From assembly GCA_963785425.1 (NCBI GenBank), contig CAWAVG010000001.1, positions 124,001-188,000 of the forward strand: a stretch of 64,000 bases of DNA, written 5' to 3'. This stretch comes from RYN-133 sp963785425 (GTDB taxonomy: Bacteria; Actinomycetota; Actinomycetes; Mycobacteriales; Jatrophihabitantaceae). A program made the translations under genes and the position numbers. The notes beneath the pieces are model-generated. The model was given only the letters and a program-made list of their open reading frames with translations. It was not told the origin of the DNA and ran no database searches. Shown one piece after another: positions 42,602 to 51,421 of this stretch; within the stretch, counting starts at the first letter, position 1; every line of letters starts with the position of its first letter.

Positions 42602-44491
42602 TCACCGGATGCGGGAAACCCTGATGTAGTCGAACGACGACGTGAAGCCGGCGCCGCCCATCGAGATCAGGCCGATGCGCGGATGCGCGCCGAGCTCGTG
42701 TGTCCATGTCCCCCCGTGATCCCAGTGCCGCCCGTCCGGGCTCGTGTACGCGGTGTACGCGACCTCATCGCCCACGGCGTGGCGCACGATCCGCAGCCAG
42801 GTCCACGTACCCACCGGCCCGACGACCGTGTTGCCGTAATTCGGGTATCCCGCCGGCTGCGGCGTGATCTCCTTGCCGAACTCGGTTTGCCTCGTGTCCC
42901 AGATCGACGACGACGCCAGCTTGACGTAGTTGCCGTCGTCGCCGTACACGACCAGTCCGCCCTGCACGTAGTTCTGGCAACAGCCGTTCGGCGGGACGTC
43001 GACCCGCACCTTCGCCTGCACCATGTAGTCACCGGACGGTGCGGGCTCGGTGAGGACCGACGCCAGCGGCGGGTGGTCCGGGTCCTCCGGGTGCAGGTCG
43101 TTGGGCTGGGTCTGCCAGCGCAGGCTCCCGCCGCTCACCGCGTAGGTCGTGGTCGCCGGCGGCCGGACCCACGACCACTGCGGCCGCAGGTGGTTGCCGG
43201 TGAACGCGTCGGACAGGCGCTCGATCTTGCGACCCGGACGCGGCGCGGTGAACCAGCGCGGTCGGTATGCGGTGCGTTCGCCCGGCTGAGCCGCCGGCCC
43301 GGGCTCCCGGCGGTCGGACGGCCCGGATCCACCCCGCACCACCGGCCAACCGTGGCGCCAGTCGAGCGGATCGATCAGCGCGGGCCGCTTGGTGTACGAG
43401 TCACCGTCCGCGTAGTACGGATCGTTGCGGTCTACTGCGTGGTAGACGATCCATTGCTGCCCCGAGTAATCCGTCACCACCGTGTTGTGTCCTGTGCCGA
43501 CCCACCGGTTCCCGTTCTGCGTGAGCATCGCGGTGCCGCCCACGCGTCCGGCGAGGATCGACCGTCCGTCCCTGTCACGGAACGGTCCGAGCGGGTTGCG
43601 CGAACGTGCGGTGAAGACGGCGTATCCGGTCAGCGGCCCGGCGCAGCAGTTCGTCGCCGATCCCATGAAGTAGTACCAACCATGGTGTCTGAGCACGTAC
43701 GTGCCCTCGTAGCGGTTGTCGATCGCGATCTGTTTCTCCGACGACGCATCCGAGCTCGTGCCGTCGGCGCTGAGCTCACGCGCGAAGATCCCGCCGAAGT
43801 AGCTGCCGAAGTACAGGTAGGTGTGCGTGCCGGAGTAGATCACTTCCGGGTCGTACTCCCAACGGCGTTGGCCGGGGGTGCTCGGGGAGTCCGTCGGCGG
43901 CACGACCGGGCGTCCGAGGTCGTGCCACGGCCCGGCCGGTCCGTCGCTCGTGGCCAGCCCGACCGCCGATCCGCCGCCGGGCAGGTTGGTGTCCGAGGCG
44001 GCGTAGTACATCAGATAGTGGCCGTCGTGGAACACGACATCCGGCGCCCACACGAAGCCTGTGGCGGCGAGCCACGACGGCCGGGTCGGGAAGGCGTCGC
44101 CGACATAACGCCAGTGCACGAGGTCCAGCGATCGAAACGTCGGGACGTTGTGGATGACCGGGTTTCCCTGCGAGTCCTGCTCGTCCTCGGTCAGTGCGTC
44201 CGAGGTGCAGTAGAGGTACCAGTGCCGGTCGCCTGCCGTGCGCGCGCGCAGCACGCTCGGGTCGGCGCAGCTCGCGGCCGAGGCGCCGCCGGGCAACGTC
44301 AGTCGCAGCGGGTTGCGATACGACGGTGCGCTCGCTCGGTGACCCCTGGGTTCCACCGCGGCTGCGGCACGTCCCGTGGCCAGGACCGGCACGGCAAGCG
44401 CACCGACGAGCGCAGCGCACGCGCCGATGTTCAGCAGAGCCCGAGCAGCTCGATAGGGACGGATGGGCGATCCGGCTGACCCGAATGGCAT
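42602..44491 (-). CDS. Secreted glycoside hydrolase family 43
   Basis: 629 residues. A signal peptide spans about 1-45. The five-bladed GH43 domain has base Asp77 (CADPSV), pKa-modulating Asp214 (WEYDPEVIYS) and acid Glu262 (NRYEGTYVL). A C-terminal concanavalin-like beta-sandwich (about 440-625; GGSLRWQT, YVKLASSSIWDTRQTEF, RIGLISMGG) resembles DUF1349/GH43 C-domains. It probably releases arabinose or xylose from hemicellulose. ATG 44491 was chosen for GAGGAGA 6 nt upstream. It follows the GH12 gene on the same strand after 113 nt. Confidence 0.88.
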   Translation of the reverse strand: MPFGSAGSPIRPYRAARALLNIGACAALVGALAVPVLATGRAAAAVEPRGHRASAPSYRNPLRLTLPGGASAASCADPSVLRARTAGDRHWYLYCTSDALTEDEQDSQGNPVIHNVPTFRSLDLVHWRYVGDAFPTRPSWLAATGFVWAPDVVFHDGHYLMYYAASDTNLPGGGSAVGLATSDGPAGPWHDLGRPVVPPTDSPSTPGQRRWEYDPEVIYSGTHTYLYFGSYFGGIFARELSADGTSSDASSEKQIAIDNRYEGTYVLRHHGWYYFMGSATNCCAGPLTGYAVFTARSRNPLGPFRDRDGRSILAGRVGGTAMLTQNGNRWVGTGHNTVVTDYSGQQWIVYHAVDRNDPYYADGDSYTKRPALIDPLDWRHGWPVVRGGSGPSDRREPGPAAQPGERTAYRPRWFTAPRPGRKIERLSDAFTGNHLRPQWSWVRPPATTTYAVSGGSLRWQTQPNDLHPEDPDHPPLASVLTEPAPSGDYMVQAKVRVDVPPNGCCQNYVQGGLVVYGDDGNYVKLASSSIWDTRQTEFGKEITPQPAGYPNYGNTVVGPVGTWTWLRIVRHAVGDEVAYTAYTSPDGRHWDHGGTWTHELGAHPRIGLISMGGAGFTSSFDYIRVSRIR

Positions 44492-44604
44492 CGGGGATCT
44501 CCTCGACGGGCGGACGGCGACCGGTTTGGGCACGTCCTACCGATTCTGGACCTCCGAAGATCAGGACAAAAGCCCCGATCGATCCAGGCGCAGCCGGCGC
44601 CCGC

Positions 44605-45603
44605 TCAGTTCGTGACGACGCGAGCCGAGAAGGAGGTGGTGCGCAGCCCCAGCCCTCCGTTCCAGATCTCGAACCCGCCACCGAGATTCTCCAGCCACCA
44701 GCGCGGGCTGATCAGCGATTTGGGTTGGCCCTGGTGTCGGTGTGCCTGTTCGGCGTACTGGATGAAGGGCTTCAGGTTGAGGTTCACGACGCGCGTGGTC
44801 TGGACGACGCGCCGGAACTGGATGTAGTTCCACGAGATGCCGGGGTAGTCCGGGTCCGACGGATGCCAGTACTGGAAGTAGTAGCGGACGCCGTTGATCC
44901 GGACGATGGGCGCGTGCCGGCGCAGGATGCAGCATCCGCCGCGGTGGTTGAGCCACACCATCAGCTCGGCTCCGTCGGCGTGGCCCTGGGTCATGCGGTG
45001 CTTGCCGAACCACAGGTCGTAGCCGGTGTTGTACATGCCGGGCAACGCGACGTTGCGCTGCACGCGCACCAAGCACGTCGTGGTCGTCGTGCGATGGTGC
45101 CTATGACGGGTGGTGACCGTGCGTCGCGTGCCCCGCAGGCAGTGGGTCGAGCGTGTGGCCCGGACTCGTACGTTCTTCGTCACCCGGTGCGTCGACACCG
45201 TGGACCACGAGGAGAGCACGGTGCGCAGGTGGTCCGCCCTCGCAGGCAACGGTGTGTTCTTGGTGCACATGTCCCAGATGCAACCGCGGAAGATGGAGGG
45301 GAACGTCGTCACCATCTGGCGCGGGCGGGTCGGGCGAGGTGTGCGGGTGACGGTGAAACCCGCATGGCCGTCGAACGGGGTGCGAATGCAGGTCGGGCCG
45401 GTGCCCTTCCAGAATGTGTTGCGCACCTGGACCGAGTTGTCGGCGGGGCCGACCGGAGTGTGGTCATGCGTCCCGCACAGCGTCAGGCTGTGGTGCGCAT
45501 GCGGGTAGTAGATGTGCGGCTGCACCCGGGCTGCCGTGGCCGGTGTGGTGCACACGGCTGCGGCGGTGATGGCCGCTCCGGTCAGGGCGAGAACTTTGAG
45601 CAT
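44605..45603 (-). CDS. Secreted glycoside hydrolase family 12 with a basic insertion
   Basis: 332 residues. Signal peptide about 1-25. The GH12 jelly roll is clear: FPSIFRGCIWDMCTKNTPLPARA, SSWST, YNTGYDLWFG, the nucleophile Glu213 in GAELMVWLN, ISWNYIQF and acid/base Glu312 in GGFEIWNGGLGL. Between SSWST and YNTGYD lie about 50 residues (136-188) rich in Arg, Thr and His with two Cys, not found in standard GH12. It should cleave beta-1,4-glucan or xyloglucan. ATG 45603 was chosen since AAGGA precedes it and the signal peptide begins there. Confidence 0.85.
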   Translation of the reverse strand: MLKVLALTGAAITAAAVCTTPATAARVQPHIYYPHAHHSLTLCGTHDHTPVGPADNSVQVRNTFWKGTGPTCIRTPFDGHAGFTVTRTPRPTRPRQMVTTFPSIFRGCIWDMCTKNTPLPARADHLRTVLSSWSTVSTHRVTKNVRVRATRSTHCLRGTRRTVTTRHRHHRTTTTTCLVRVQRNVALPGMYNTGYDLWFGKHRMTQGHADGAELMVWLNHRGGCCILRRHAPIVRINGVRYYFQYWHPSDPDYPGISWNYIQFRRVVQTTRVVNLNLKPFIQYAEQAHRHQGQPKSLISPRWWLENLGGGFEIWNGGLGLRTTSFSARVVTN

Positions 45604-45725
45604 GTGGTGTCGTGTTCCTTCCGCGACGTGCATAGGTCGACCTCATCGGCTGCAGCCGCACGGATGTTAGCGACCTGAACACCAAGATCACCGGGATCGG
45701 ACTGCAAGATGGGCACAGGAATGGC

Positions 45726-46226
45726 TCAAACGGGGCGTTCTTGTTGTTTCGGGCGCGTCAGGTGTCGAGCGTCGTCAGAGGTCGTCGGCGGCGACTTCCG
45801 GATCTCGAGCACGACCCCGGCCTGCTCGGCGGTGTCGAAGTAGGCGAAGCCGCTGCCGTCGGGACGCCGCCCGCGCATCTGCACGCGGACACCGAGATCG
45901 TTCGCCTGCGCGATGCCCCCGTCGATGTCGTGCTCGAAGCCGAGGTGGAACACACCCTCGCCACGTGCGTCGAGGAAGCGCCGCTGCGGGCAGTCGAGGT
46001 CCGGCGGCTGGCACAGCTGTAGTTGCACGTTGTCGAGGTCAACGACGCGGTAGCGCATCCGGACGAACGCGTCAGGGTTCGGCACGTCGAGGTCGGTGTA
46101 CTCCGTCAGCGGCGGGTACTCGCGCCACGGCCCGATGCCGATCGACTCGTAGTACGACTGGGTGGCGTCGATGTCGTGCACGACGAGGCAGACGTGATGC
46201 AGCCGGCCGAACGGGGTTGTGGTCAC
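45726..46226 (-). CDS. VOC-family (glyoxalase/dioxygenase superfamily) protein
   Basis: 166 residues. The VOC fold shows LHHVCLVVHDIDATQSYYESIGIGPW, VQLQLCQPPDL, GEGVFHLGFEHDIDGGIAQ and a last strand VLEIRKS, with potential metal ligands His (LHHV), Gln/His in the middle and Glu in VLEIR. It is the last gene of the seven-gene catabolic operon; GTG 46226 overlaps the previous stop (GTGA). It may be an epimerase or lyase of a CoA or sugar-acid intermediate; the residues alone do not decide. Confidence 0.82.
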   Translation of the reverse strand: MTTTPFGRLHHVCLVVHDIDATQSYYESIGIGPWREYPPLTEYTDLDVPNPDAFVRMRYRVVDLDNVQLQLCQPPDLDCPQRRFLDARGEGVFHLGFEHDIDGGIAQANDLGVRVQMRGRRPDGSGFAYFDTAEQAGVVLEIRKSPPTTSDDARHLTRPKQQERPV

Positions 46227-47284
46227 GCGGTCACCGTCGCCAGCGCCTCGAGGACGCGCTCGTTGAACTGGTCGAGGTCGATCACCGGTTCCCCGGCACG
46301 CGCGAGGTCGTAGGTCGGTGCACCGGCGTCCAGCACCGTGTCGAGCGCACTGCGGACGGCGGTGTGCAGCCCGAGCTCGGCGAGGTCGGGGCACCATTCC
46401 AGCAACGCAGCGAGCGCGAGCCACGCGCCGGTGGGATTCGACCGCCGCGAGCCGGTGCGATGCGGTGACGACCCGTGCGCGGGTTCGAAGAGTGCGGTGA
46501 CTCCGTTGCCGAACGCGCGGTCGGGGTTGACGGTCGCGGATCCGCACAAGGCGGGCGAGCCGGCGCGCGCACACACGATGTCGGACAGGATGTCGCCGAA
46601 CAGGCCTTCGGTGACGATCACCGCCGGCAGCCGGTCGAGCTTGACGAGTTCGTACGCGGCGCGATCGACGTTGACGTCGTCGATGCCGAGGCCGGTGGCG
46701 GCGGCGCTCGCGCGCGAGATGCGCCGCCACAGCCGCGAGGTCGCGTACACGCTGGCCTTGTCGACGCTCATGACGCGACGACCCTGATGGCGACGGGCGT
46801 GCTCGATCGCGATGTCGAACACCTCTTGGACGCGGGTCGGGTTGAGCACGATTCGGTCTTCGGCATCGCGAACGCCGTCACTCTCGACGCGCTGGTCGGG
46901 TGCTGCGTACGCGCCGCCGGTGATGTTGCGGACGATCACGACGTCGTCACCGCCCGGCACGCGGACGGTGCGGACGCTGATGCGCAGGTCGAACAGGTGC
47001 CGCAACGCAATGAGCGCGGCTTCGGGGTTCGGGCACTGCTCGGGGCTCACCCCCGGGTGGGTGCCGACCGCCCCGGACAGCACGACGTCGGCCTCGCGGC
47101 AGGCGGCGACGGTCTCGGCGGGCAGCGTCGATCCGGTCTGCACCCAGCCGGTCGTGCCGTACGGCCAGGGTCCGGTGAGTTCGACGGGTACGCCGTCACG
47201 AGCGAGCTGTCGCAAGAAGGCGACCGGCCCGGCGAGGATCTCGGCACCGATGCCGTCACCGGGGAGCAGGGCGATGGTTGTCAT
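46223..47284 (-). CDS. Isocitrate/isopropylmalate-type dehydrogenase
   Basis: 353 residues, beta-decarboxylating dehydrogenase family. Motifs: LLPGDGIGAEI, RNITGGAYA, catalytic Lys in MSVDKASVYATSRLWRR, the metal/Tyr helix DDVNVDRAAYELVK, VTEGLFGDILSD and FEPAHGSSP. The family includes tartrate, homoisocitrate and 3-isopropylmalate enzymes; the substrate loop here (DLRISVRTVRVPG) differs from LeuB, so a different 2-hydroxy acid is likely. It is ATGA-coupled to the DUF6282 gene and GTGA-coupled to the VOC gene. Since leucine genes are absent nearby, a catabolic role is favoured. Confidence 0.85.
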   Translation of the reverse strand: MTTIALLPGDGIGAEILAGPVAFLRQLARDGVPVELTGPWPYGTTGWVQTGSTLPAETVAACREADVVLSGAVGTHPGVSPEQCPNPEAALIALRHLFDLRISVRTVRVPGGDDVVIVRNITGGAYAAPDQRVESDGVRDAEDRIVLNPTRVQEVFDIAIEHARRHQGRRVMSVDKASVYATSRLWRRISRASAAATGLGIDDVNVDRAAYELVKLDRLPAVIVTEGLFGDILSDIVCARAGSPALCGSATVNPDRAFGNGVTALFEPAHGSSPHRTGSRRSNPTGAWLALAALLEWCPDLAELGLHTAVRSALDTVLDAGAPTYDLARAGEPVIDLDQFNERVLEALATVTA

Positions 47285-48117
47285 CCGACTAACAGGCTCC
47301 GGGTCTGGATGGTCATGATCTCGGCAGCGCGTTCGGCGCCGACGCGGTTCTCGAGCTCCGTCAGCCAGGGGGCGACGGCGGTGTCGGGTGCGGCATGGTG
47401 CGCGTGGCCGAGGTCGCCACCGAACACGAGCAGCGAGGTCGGGTAGGTGCCGGTGAGGTTGAGACTCGCGTGGTCGGTGTCGCCGAGTAGATCGGGCAGG
47501 ATGCCGAGTTCGAGATGCACGTCGAGTTGCTGGAGCGCGTCGGCGTCGTGCTGGGTCCAGTGCAGGAACGCCATCAGCGGGTGATTGACCATCAGCCGCT
47601 GCACGCCGCGTTTGCGCGCTTCGGTGAACAGCGTGACGGTCTCGCGCGCATGCAGGTGACCGCTGGCCAGCAGCAGATCGTGCTCGACGACGACGTCGAG
47701 GACGTCGTGCCATGCTGCGAGCAGCCGGCCGTCCGCGTCCGTGACGTCGACCCGGCGGAGTTCGAAACCGCGGTGCACCGACAGTTCGGGCGAGTTCGCG
47801 CCGGCCTTGTGGTTCGGCGCGGACACGGTCGGCATCCACACCACGCGTCCGCCGAGGCGAGCCGCGACCTGCACCGCATCGGGATTCGCGCCGCCCACGG
47901 GGCTGTTGAGCACGACTCCGCCGTAGACGCCATCACCGGCGAGGGCAGCGCGCTCGACGGTGCTGCCCTCGTGCGACTTCAGCACCACGGTGGCAAATCC
48001 GACCTGCCGCTCCGCCGCGACCATCTGCGCGTCGTCGCCGTGGCGCGGCAGCAGGCTCGGCGCGGCGTGCACATGCAGGTCGGTCATGTCGACCGCCCAC
48101 CCGAGAAGGTCGGTCAC
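47281..48117 (-). CDS. DUF6282 amidohydrolase-like protein
   Basis: About 278 residues. A metal-type H-x-H opens the protein (DLHVHAAPSLLPRHGD), with FATVVLKSHEG, GGVVLNSPVGGANPDAVQ, VWMPTVSAPNH, LLLASGHLHARE and LMVNHPL later, as in TIM-barrel amidohydrolases. DUF6282 members are of unknown function but sit in catabolic operons. GTG 48117 overlaps the ligase stop (GTGA) and has GGTGGAG upstream, so it is preferred over ATG 48132. Confidence 0.82.
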   Translation of the reverse strand: MTDLLGWAVDMTDLHVHAAPSLLPRHGDDAQMVAAERQVGFATVVLKSHEGSTVERAALAGDGVYGGVVLNSPVGGANPDAVQVAARLGGRVVWMPTVSAPNHKAGANSPELSVHRGFELRRVDVTDADGRLLAAWHDVLDVVVEHDLLLASGHLHARETVTLFTEARKRGVQRLMVNHPLMAFLHWTQHDADALQQLDVHLELGILPDLLGDTDHASLNLTGTYPTSLLVFGGDLGHAHHAAPDTAVAPWLTELENRVGAERAAEIMTIQTRSLLVG

Positions 48118-49529
48118 GACAGCTCCACCCACTCCCGAACGGGATGCTCGCCGAGCCGGCGGCGCTGCACCTTGCCGGCCGCGGCGTCGCGCGGCAGATC
48201 AGCGACCAGCGCGACGGCCGCCGGGCGCATGAACGCGGGCAGTTCGGTGATGCGGCTGCGCAGCGCGTCCAGGGGCAGCGGATCCGCGACGGCATAGAGC
48301 ACGACCTCGTCGTCGACGAGCGCACCTTGGCGCTTCCAGATCGCGTGATCAGTGACGCCGGGGAGCGTGGCGAGGTGGTTCTCGACGAACGGGATGGGCA
48401 CGAACTCGCCCTTGACGCGGATCGATTCGGCGGCGCGCTCGAGGAACACCAAATGGTCTGATCCCTCGACACGGCCGAGGTCGCCGGTGTCGAACCAGCC
48501 GTCTGTGTCGCGATGTGGGTCGAGGCCGTCAACGGTGACGTAGCCGTCGAACATGGCCGCGTGCTCGCGTTCGCGGACGTGGATGATGCCCGCGTCATCC
48601 AGGCGCCAGTCGAAGTCGGCCCGGGGTGCACCGCCGTGCCGGCTTGCGTCGTCGGGAAGATCGTCGGCCGCCGACCAGCGGTGCAGGTGCGAGACACCGC
48701 CGGCCTCGGTCGAGCCGTACCCGGAGACTGCCGCGGCAATCCCGAACCGGTGCAGGAACTCGCGGTCGGCGTAGAACATCGTGCGCACCCGGTGCCCGCC
48801 CGCGTCCTCCGCGGTCGTCGCGCGCTTGAGGATCTCGACGGGAGGCGCGTGCAGCACGAGCACCGTCACGTCCTCGTCGACGACGGCGGGCCAGAACCGG
48901 CTCGCCGAGAACTTGTCCACCGTGAGCGCGTCCGCTCCTGTCAGCAGAGCGGTGATGATGCCGTAGCCCATCGGGTTGATGTGGAACAGCGGCAGCGGTG
49001 CGAGCACCCGGTCGGCCGACGTCAGCTCCAGCGCACCTGCCATCGCCCGCGCCATGCGCAGGAAGTAGTCGTGCGTCTGCGCGCAGAACTTCGGCAAGCC
49101 TGTCGTGCCGGACGTGTGCATGAACGACACGACGCCGAACCGGTCGGCATGCAAACCCGGCACGCCTGTCACGTCGCCCTCCCCCGCTCGTCGGGCTCGC
49201 GCTATTTCGTCGGCACCGAGCACGCGGGTGGGCGCCGCCGGCGCGAGCATGTCGGCGATCAGGTCGGCGGGGTAGGTCGGGTTCACGAGCGCCACGGGCA
49301 GCCCGGCGAGCACGCAGGCGAGCCACGTCACGAGGTAGTCGGTCGAGGTCGGTGCGACGAGGGCAACCCGTTCACCCGGTTGCAGGCCCGACGCGAGCAG
49401 CTCCTGCGCCCGGCCGGCTGCCAGTGAGAGAGCGTCGGCGAGCCTGAGCTGGTCGTCGGTCGTGCCCAACCGCAGGTCAGGACGTGCCGCCGCTTGCGCC
49501 GCGATCGCGGCGCCGAGGTTGACCGTCAC
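48114..49529 (-). CDS. Acyl-CoA ligase (AMP-binding)
   Basis: 471 residues, ANL family. Motifs: FMHTSGTTGLPKF, PLPLFHINPMGYG, VSGYGSTEAGGVS, GWFDTGDLGRV, ERAAESIRVKGEFV and C-terminal Lys in AAGKVQRRRL. It is shorter than FadD proteins and resembles aryl or short-chain acid-CoA ligases. GTG 49529 overlaps the acyl-CoA dehydrogenase stop (GTGA). In the operon it would prime the substrate or an intermediate for the acyl-CoA dehydrogenase and hydratase encoded beside it. Confidence 0.88.
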   Translation of the reverse strand: MTVNLGAAIAAQAAARPDLRLGTTDDQLRLADALSLAAGRAQELLASGLQPGERVALVAPTSTDYLVTWLACVLAGLPVALVNPTYPADLIADMLAPAAPTRVLGADEIARARRAGEGDVTGVPGLHADRFGVVSFMHTSGTTGLPKFCAQTHDYFLRMARAMAGALELTSADRVLAPLPLFHINPMGYGIITALLTGADALTVDKFSASRFWPAVVDEDVTVLVLHAPPVEILKRATTAEDAGGHRVRTMFYADREFLHRFGIAAAVSGYGSTEAGGVSHLHRWSAADDLPDDASRHGGAPRADFDWRLDDAGIIHVREREHAAMFDGYVTVDGLDPHRDTDGWFDTGDLGRVEGSDHLVFLERAAESIRVKGEFVPIPFVENHLATLPGVTDHAIWKRQGALVDDEVVLYAVADPLPLDALRSRITELPAFMRPAAVALVADLPRDAAAGKVQRRRLGEHPVREWVELS

Positions 49530-50674
49530 GCCAGCCCCTCGTGCCCGGCGTCCTTGAGCACCCGTCGGGCGAGGTAGTTGCGCATGATCTCGGCCGAACC
49601 GCCGGCTACCTTGAGCACCTTGATGTCGTTGTCGATGTCGGTGTACGGAGCGTCCCAGTACAGGCCGTGTCCGCCGACGAGGCTGTAGGCAGCCGCTGAT
49701 GCGCGTTCGGCACCGTCGATGGCGAGCTTCTTCGCCGTCGTCGTGTGCAGCGCGATGTCCTCGCCACGCGCATGCGAAAGCGCGGCGTTGTCACGCGCCA
49801 GCGACGCGGCCTGCAGCGCGGTCCATGCGTCGGCGACCGTCCACTGGATGCCCTGGAAGTCGGTGACCATGTTGTCGCCGACCCGGCGCTGCGCGGCGTA
49901 GCCGATGGCGAGCTCGAGAGCGCGCCGGCCGAGGCCGATCAGCTCGGACGCGTTACCGAGCCGGCTGATGTTGAACGTGGACAGGAAGGTCTGCAGGCCG
50001 CCGCCCACCGGCCCGAGCCGCGCGCTGTCAGGTACGCGCACCTCGTCGAAGTCGACGTCGGCCGTGCGGATCAAGCGCAGACCGATCGCACGCGTGACGT
50101 GCGTTCGGATGCCCGGCGAGGTCATGTCGACGAGGAAGCAGGTGAGCCCCTCCTCGGCGACCGCGTAGAAGAGCGTGACGTCGCAGTCGGCGCCGAGGTT
50201 GATGTGGGTCTTGCTGCCGCTCAGGATCCAATCGCCGCCGTCGCGCACGGCGGTGGACTTCATGGCCTTGAACGACGAGCCGGCGTTCTTCTCGCTGATG
50301 CACTCGCTGAAGACGAGTTCGCCGGTGGCGATGCCGCGCAGCCAGCGCTGCTGCTGCTCGTCGGTGCCCCAGTCGAGCAGCCACCGCTGGCCCTGCGCGG
50401 CGATCTGCCCGGACACGAGGCCGTGCCTGCCGACCTCCTCGGAGATGACCGCGTATTCGGCGACGCCGCCGCCGAGTCCGCCGTGCTCGGGCGGGACGAG
50501 CGGGCCGAGGTAGCCGAGGCGGCCGAGCTCGGCGTAGAGCGCGCGGGGGAACTTGTTGGCCCGATTCGCGGTGTCGAGCTCGGCGCGGTGCCGCTCGCCG
50601 AAGTCGCCCAGTTCCTTCCGGGTGGCGGCGATCCAATCGGCCTTGCCGGGATCGGCCTGCAGCAGCGGATACAT
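49526..50674 (-). CDS. Acyl-CoA dehydrogenase
   Basis: 382 residues. Typical patterns: ELGRLGYLGPLVPPEHGG, FSECISEKNAGSSFKAMKSTA, GSKTHINLGADCDV, AIGLRLIRTADVDFDEVRVP and the final QRRVG...GGSAEIMRNYLARRVL. It forms the 2,3-enoyl-CoA with FAD. The base position typical of short-chain enzymes was not resolved. Its ATG overlaps the hydratase stop by one base, and its own stop overlaps the ligase start. Confidence 0.9.
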   Translation of the reverse strand: MYPLLQADPGKADWIAATRKELGDFGERHRAELDTANRANKFPRALYAELGRLGYLGPLVPPEHGGLGGGVAEYAVISEEVGRHGLVSGQIAAQGQRWLLDWGTDEQQQRWLRGIATGELVFSECISEKNAGSSFKAMKSTAVRDGGDWILSGSKTHINLGADCDVTLFYAVAEEGLTCFLVDMTSPGIRTHVTRAIGLRLIRTADVDFDEVRVPDSARLGPVGGGLQTFLSTFNISRLGNASELIGLGRRALELAIGYAAQRRVGDNMVTDFQGIQWTVADAWTALQAASLARDNAALSHARGEDIALHTTTAKKLAIDGAERASAAAYSLVGGHGLYWDAPYTDIDNDIKVLKVAGGSAEIMRNYLARRVLKDAGHEGLA

Positions 50675-51420
50675 CAGCGCTCCTCGACCGGTCTCGTTCG
50701 GGTGAGCGACCACATCTGCCGGGCCCGCTCGATCTCGACAGCGCGGTCCCAAACGGCTGCGTCGACGACCGTGCGCCGGTAGGTCTGCACTAGCGCGCGG
50801 GCGAGTGCCGGATCTGCCGCGAGGTGCTCGGTCATCCGCCTGATGTGGTCGTGCAGGTCGTCGCTCGCGACCAGTGCCCAGGCCAGGCCGCAGTTCACGG
50901 CCTGCTCCGCCGTGATCGACTGCGCGAACAGACCAGCGGCCGCTGCGGTGCCGGCGCCGCCGGCGCGGGCCAACAGGTGCAGATGCCCGCCGCCCGGATG
51001 CAGCCCGATCCTGGCGAAACCAGAGATCAGCTTGGCGCGTTCGGTGACGAGCCGAAGGTCGGTGGCCAGCGCGAGGTTGACACCCGCACCGACCGCGGCG
51101 CCGTCGAGGGCCGCAATCGTCGGGACGCCCAGTTGCCCGACCCGTCGGAACGCCCGGTACAGCTCGTCGAGACCCTCGTAGCCACGATCGGCCGGCGCGG
51201 TGCGCAGCGCGTCGAGGGCGCGGGTGTCGGCGCCGGAGCAGAACGCTCCGCCCGATCCGGTCACGACGACGACGCCGACTGCCGGATCGGCGTCGACGCG
51301 GTCGCACGCCGCGACGAGGTCGTTCGCCGCCGCGGTGTCCAACGCGTTGCGGGTGTCCGGGCCGTCGAGCGTCACCCAGGCGACCCCGGCGGAGGTCTCG
51401 ACGGTGACCGCGGTGGCCAT
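50674..51420 (-). CDS. Enoyl-CoA hydratase/isomerase
   Basis: 248 residues, crotonase family: VTLDGPDTRNALDTAAANDL, VVVTGSGGAFCSGADTRALD (oxyanion loop), ALDGAAVGAGVNLALATDLRLVTERAKLISGFARIGLHPGGG in parts. The two catalytic Glu of classical hydratases are not both evident: Gly-rich HPGGG replaces the usual P-E/D-x-G, so isomerase or other crotonase chemistry is possible. ATG 51420 lies 1 nt after the FAD oxidase stop, within the same operon. Confidence 0.88.
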   Translation of the reverse strand: MATAVTVETSAGVAWVTLDGPDTRNALDTAAANDLVAACDRVDADPAVGVVVVTGSGGAFCSGADTRALDALRTAPADRGYEGLDELYRAFRRVGQLGVPTIAALDGAAVGAGVNLALATDLRLVTERAKLISGFARIGLHPGGGHLHLLARAGGAGTAAAAGLFAQSITAEQAVNCGLAWALVASDDLHDHIRRMTEHLAADPALARALVQTYRRTVVDAAVWDRAVEIERARQMWSLTRTRPVEER

Positions 51421-51421
51421 G

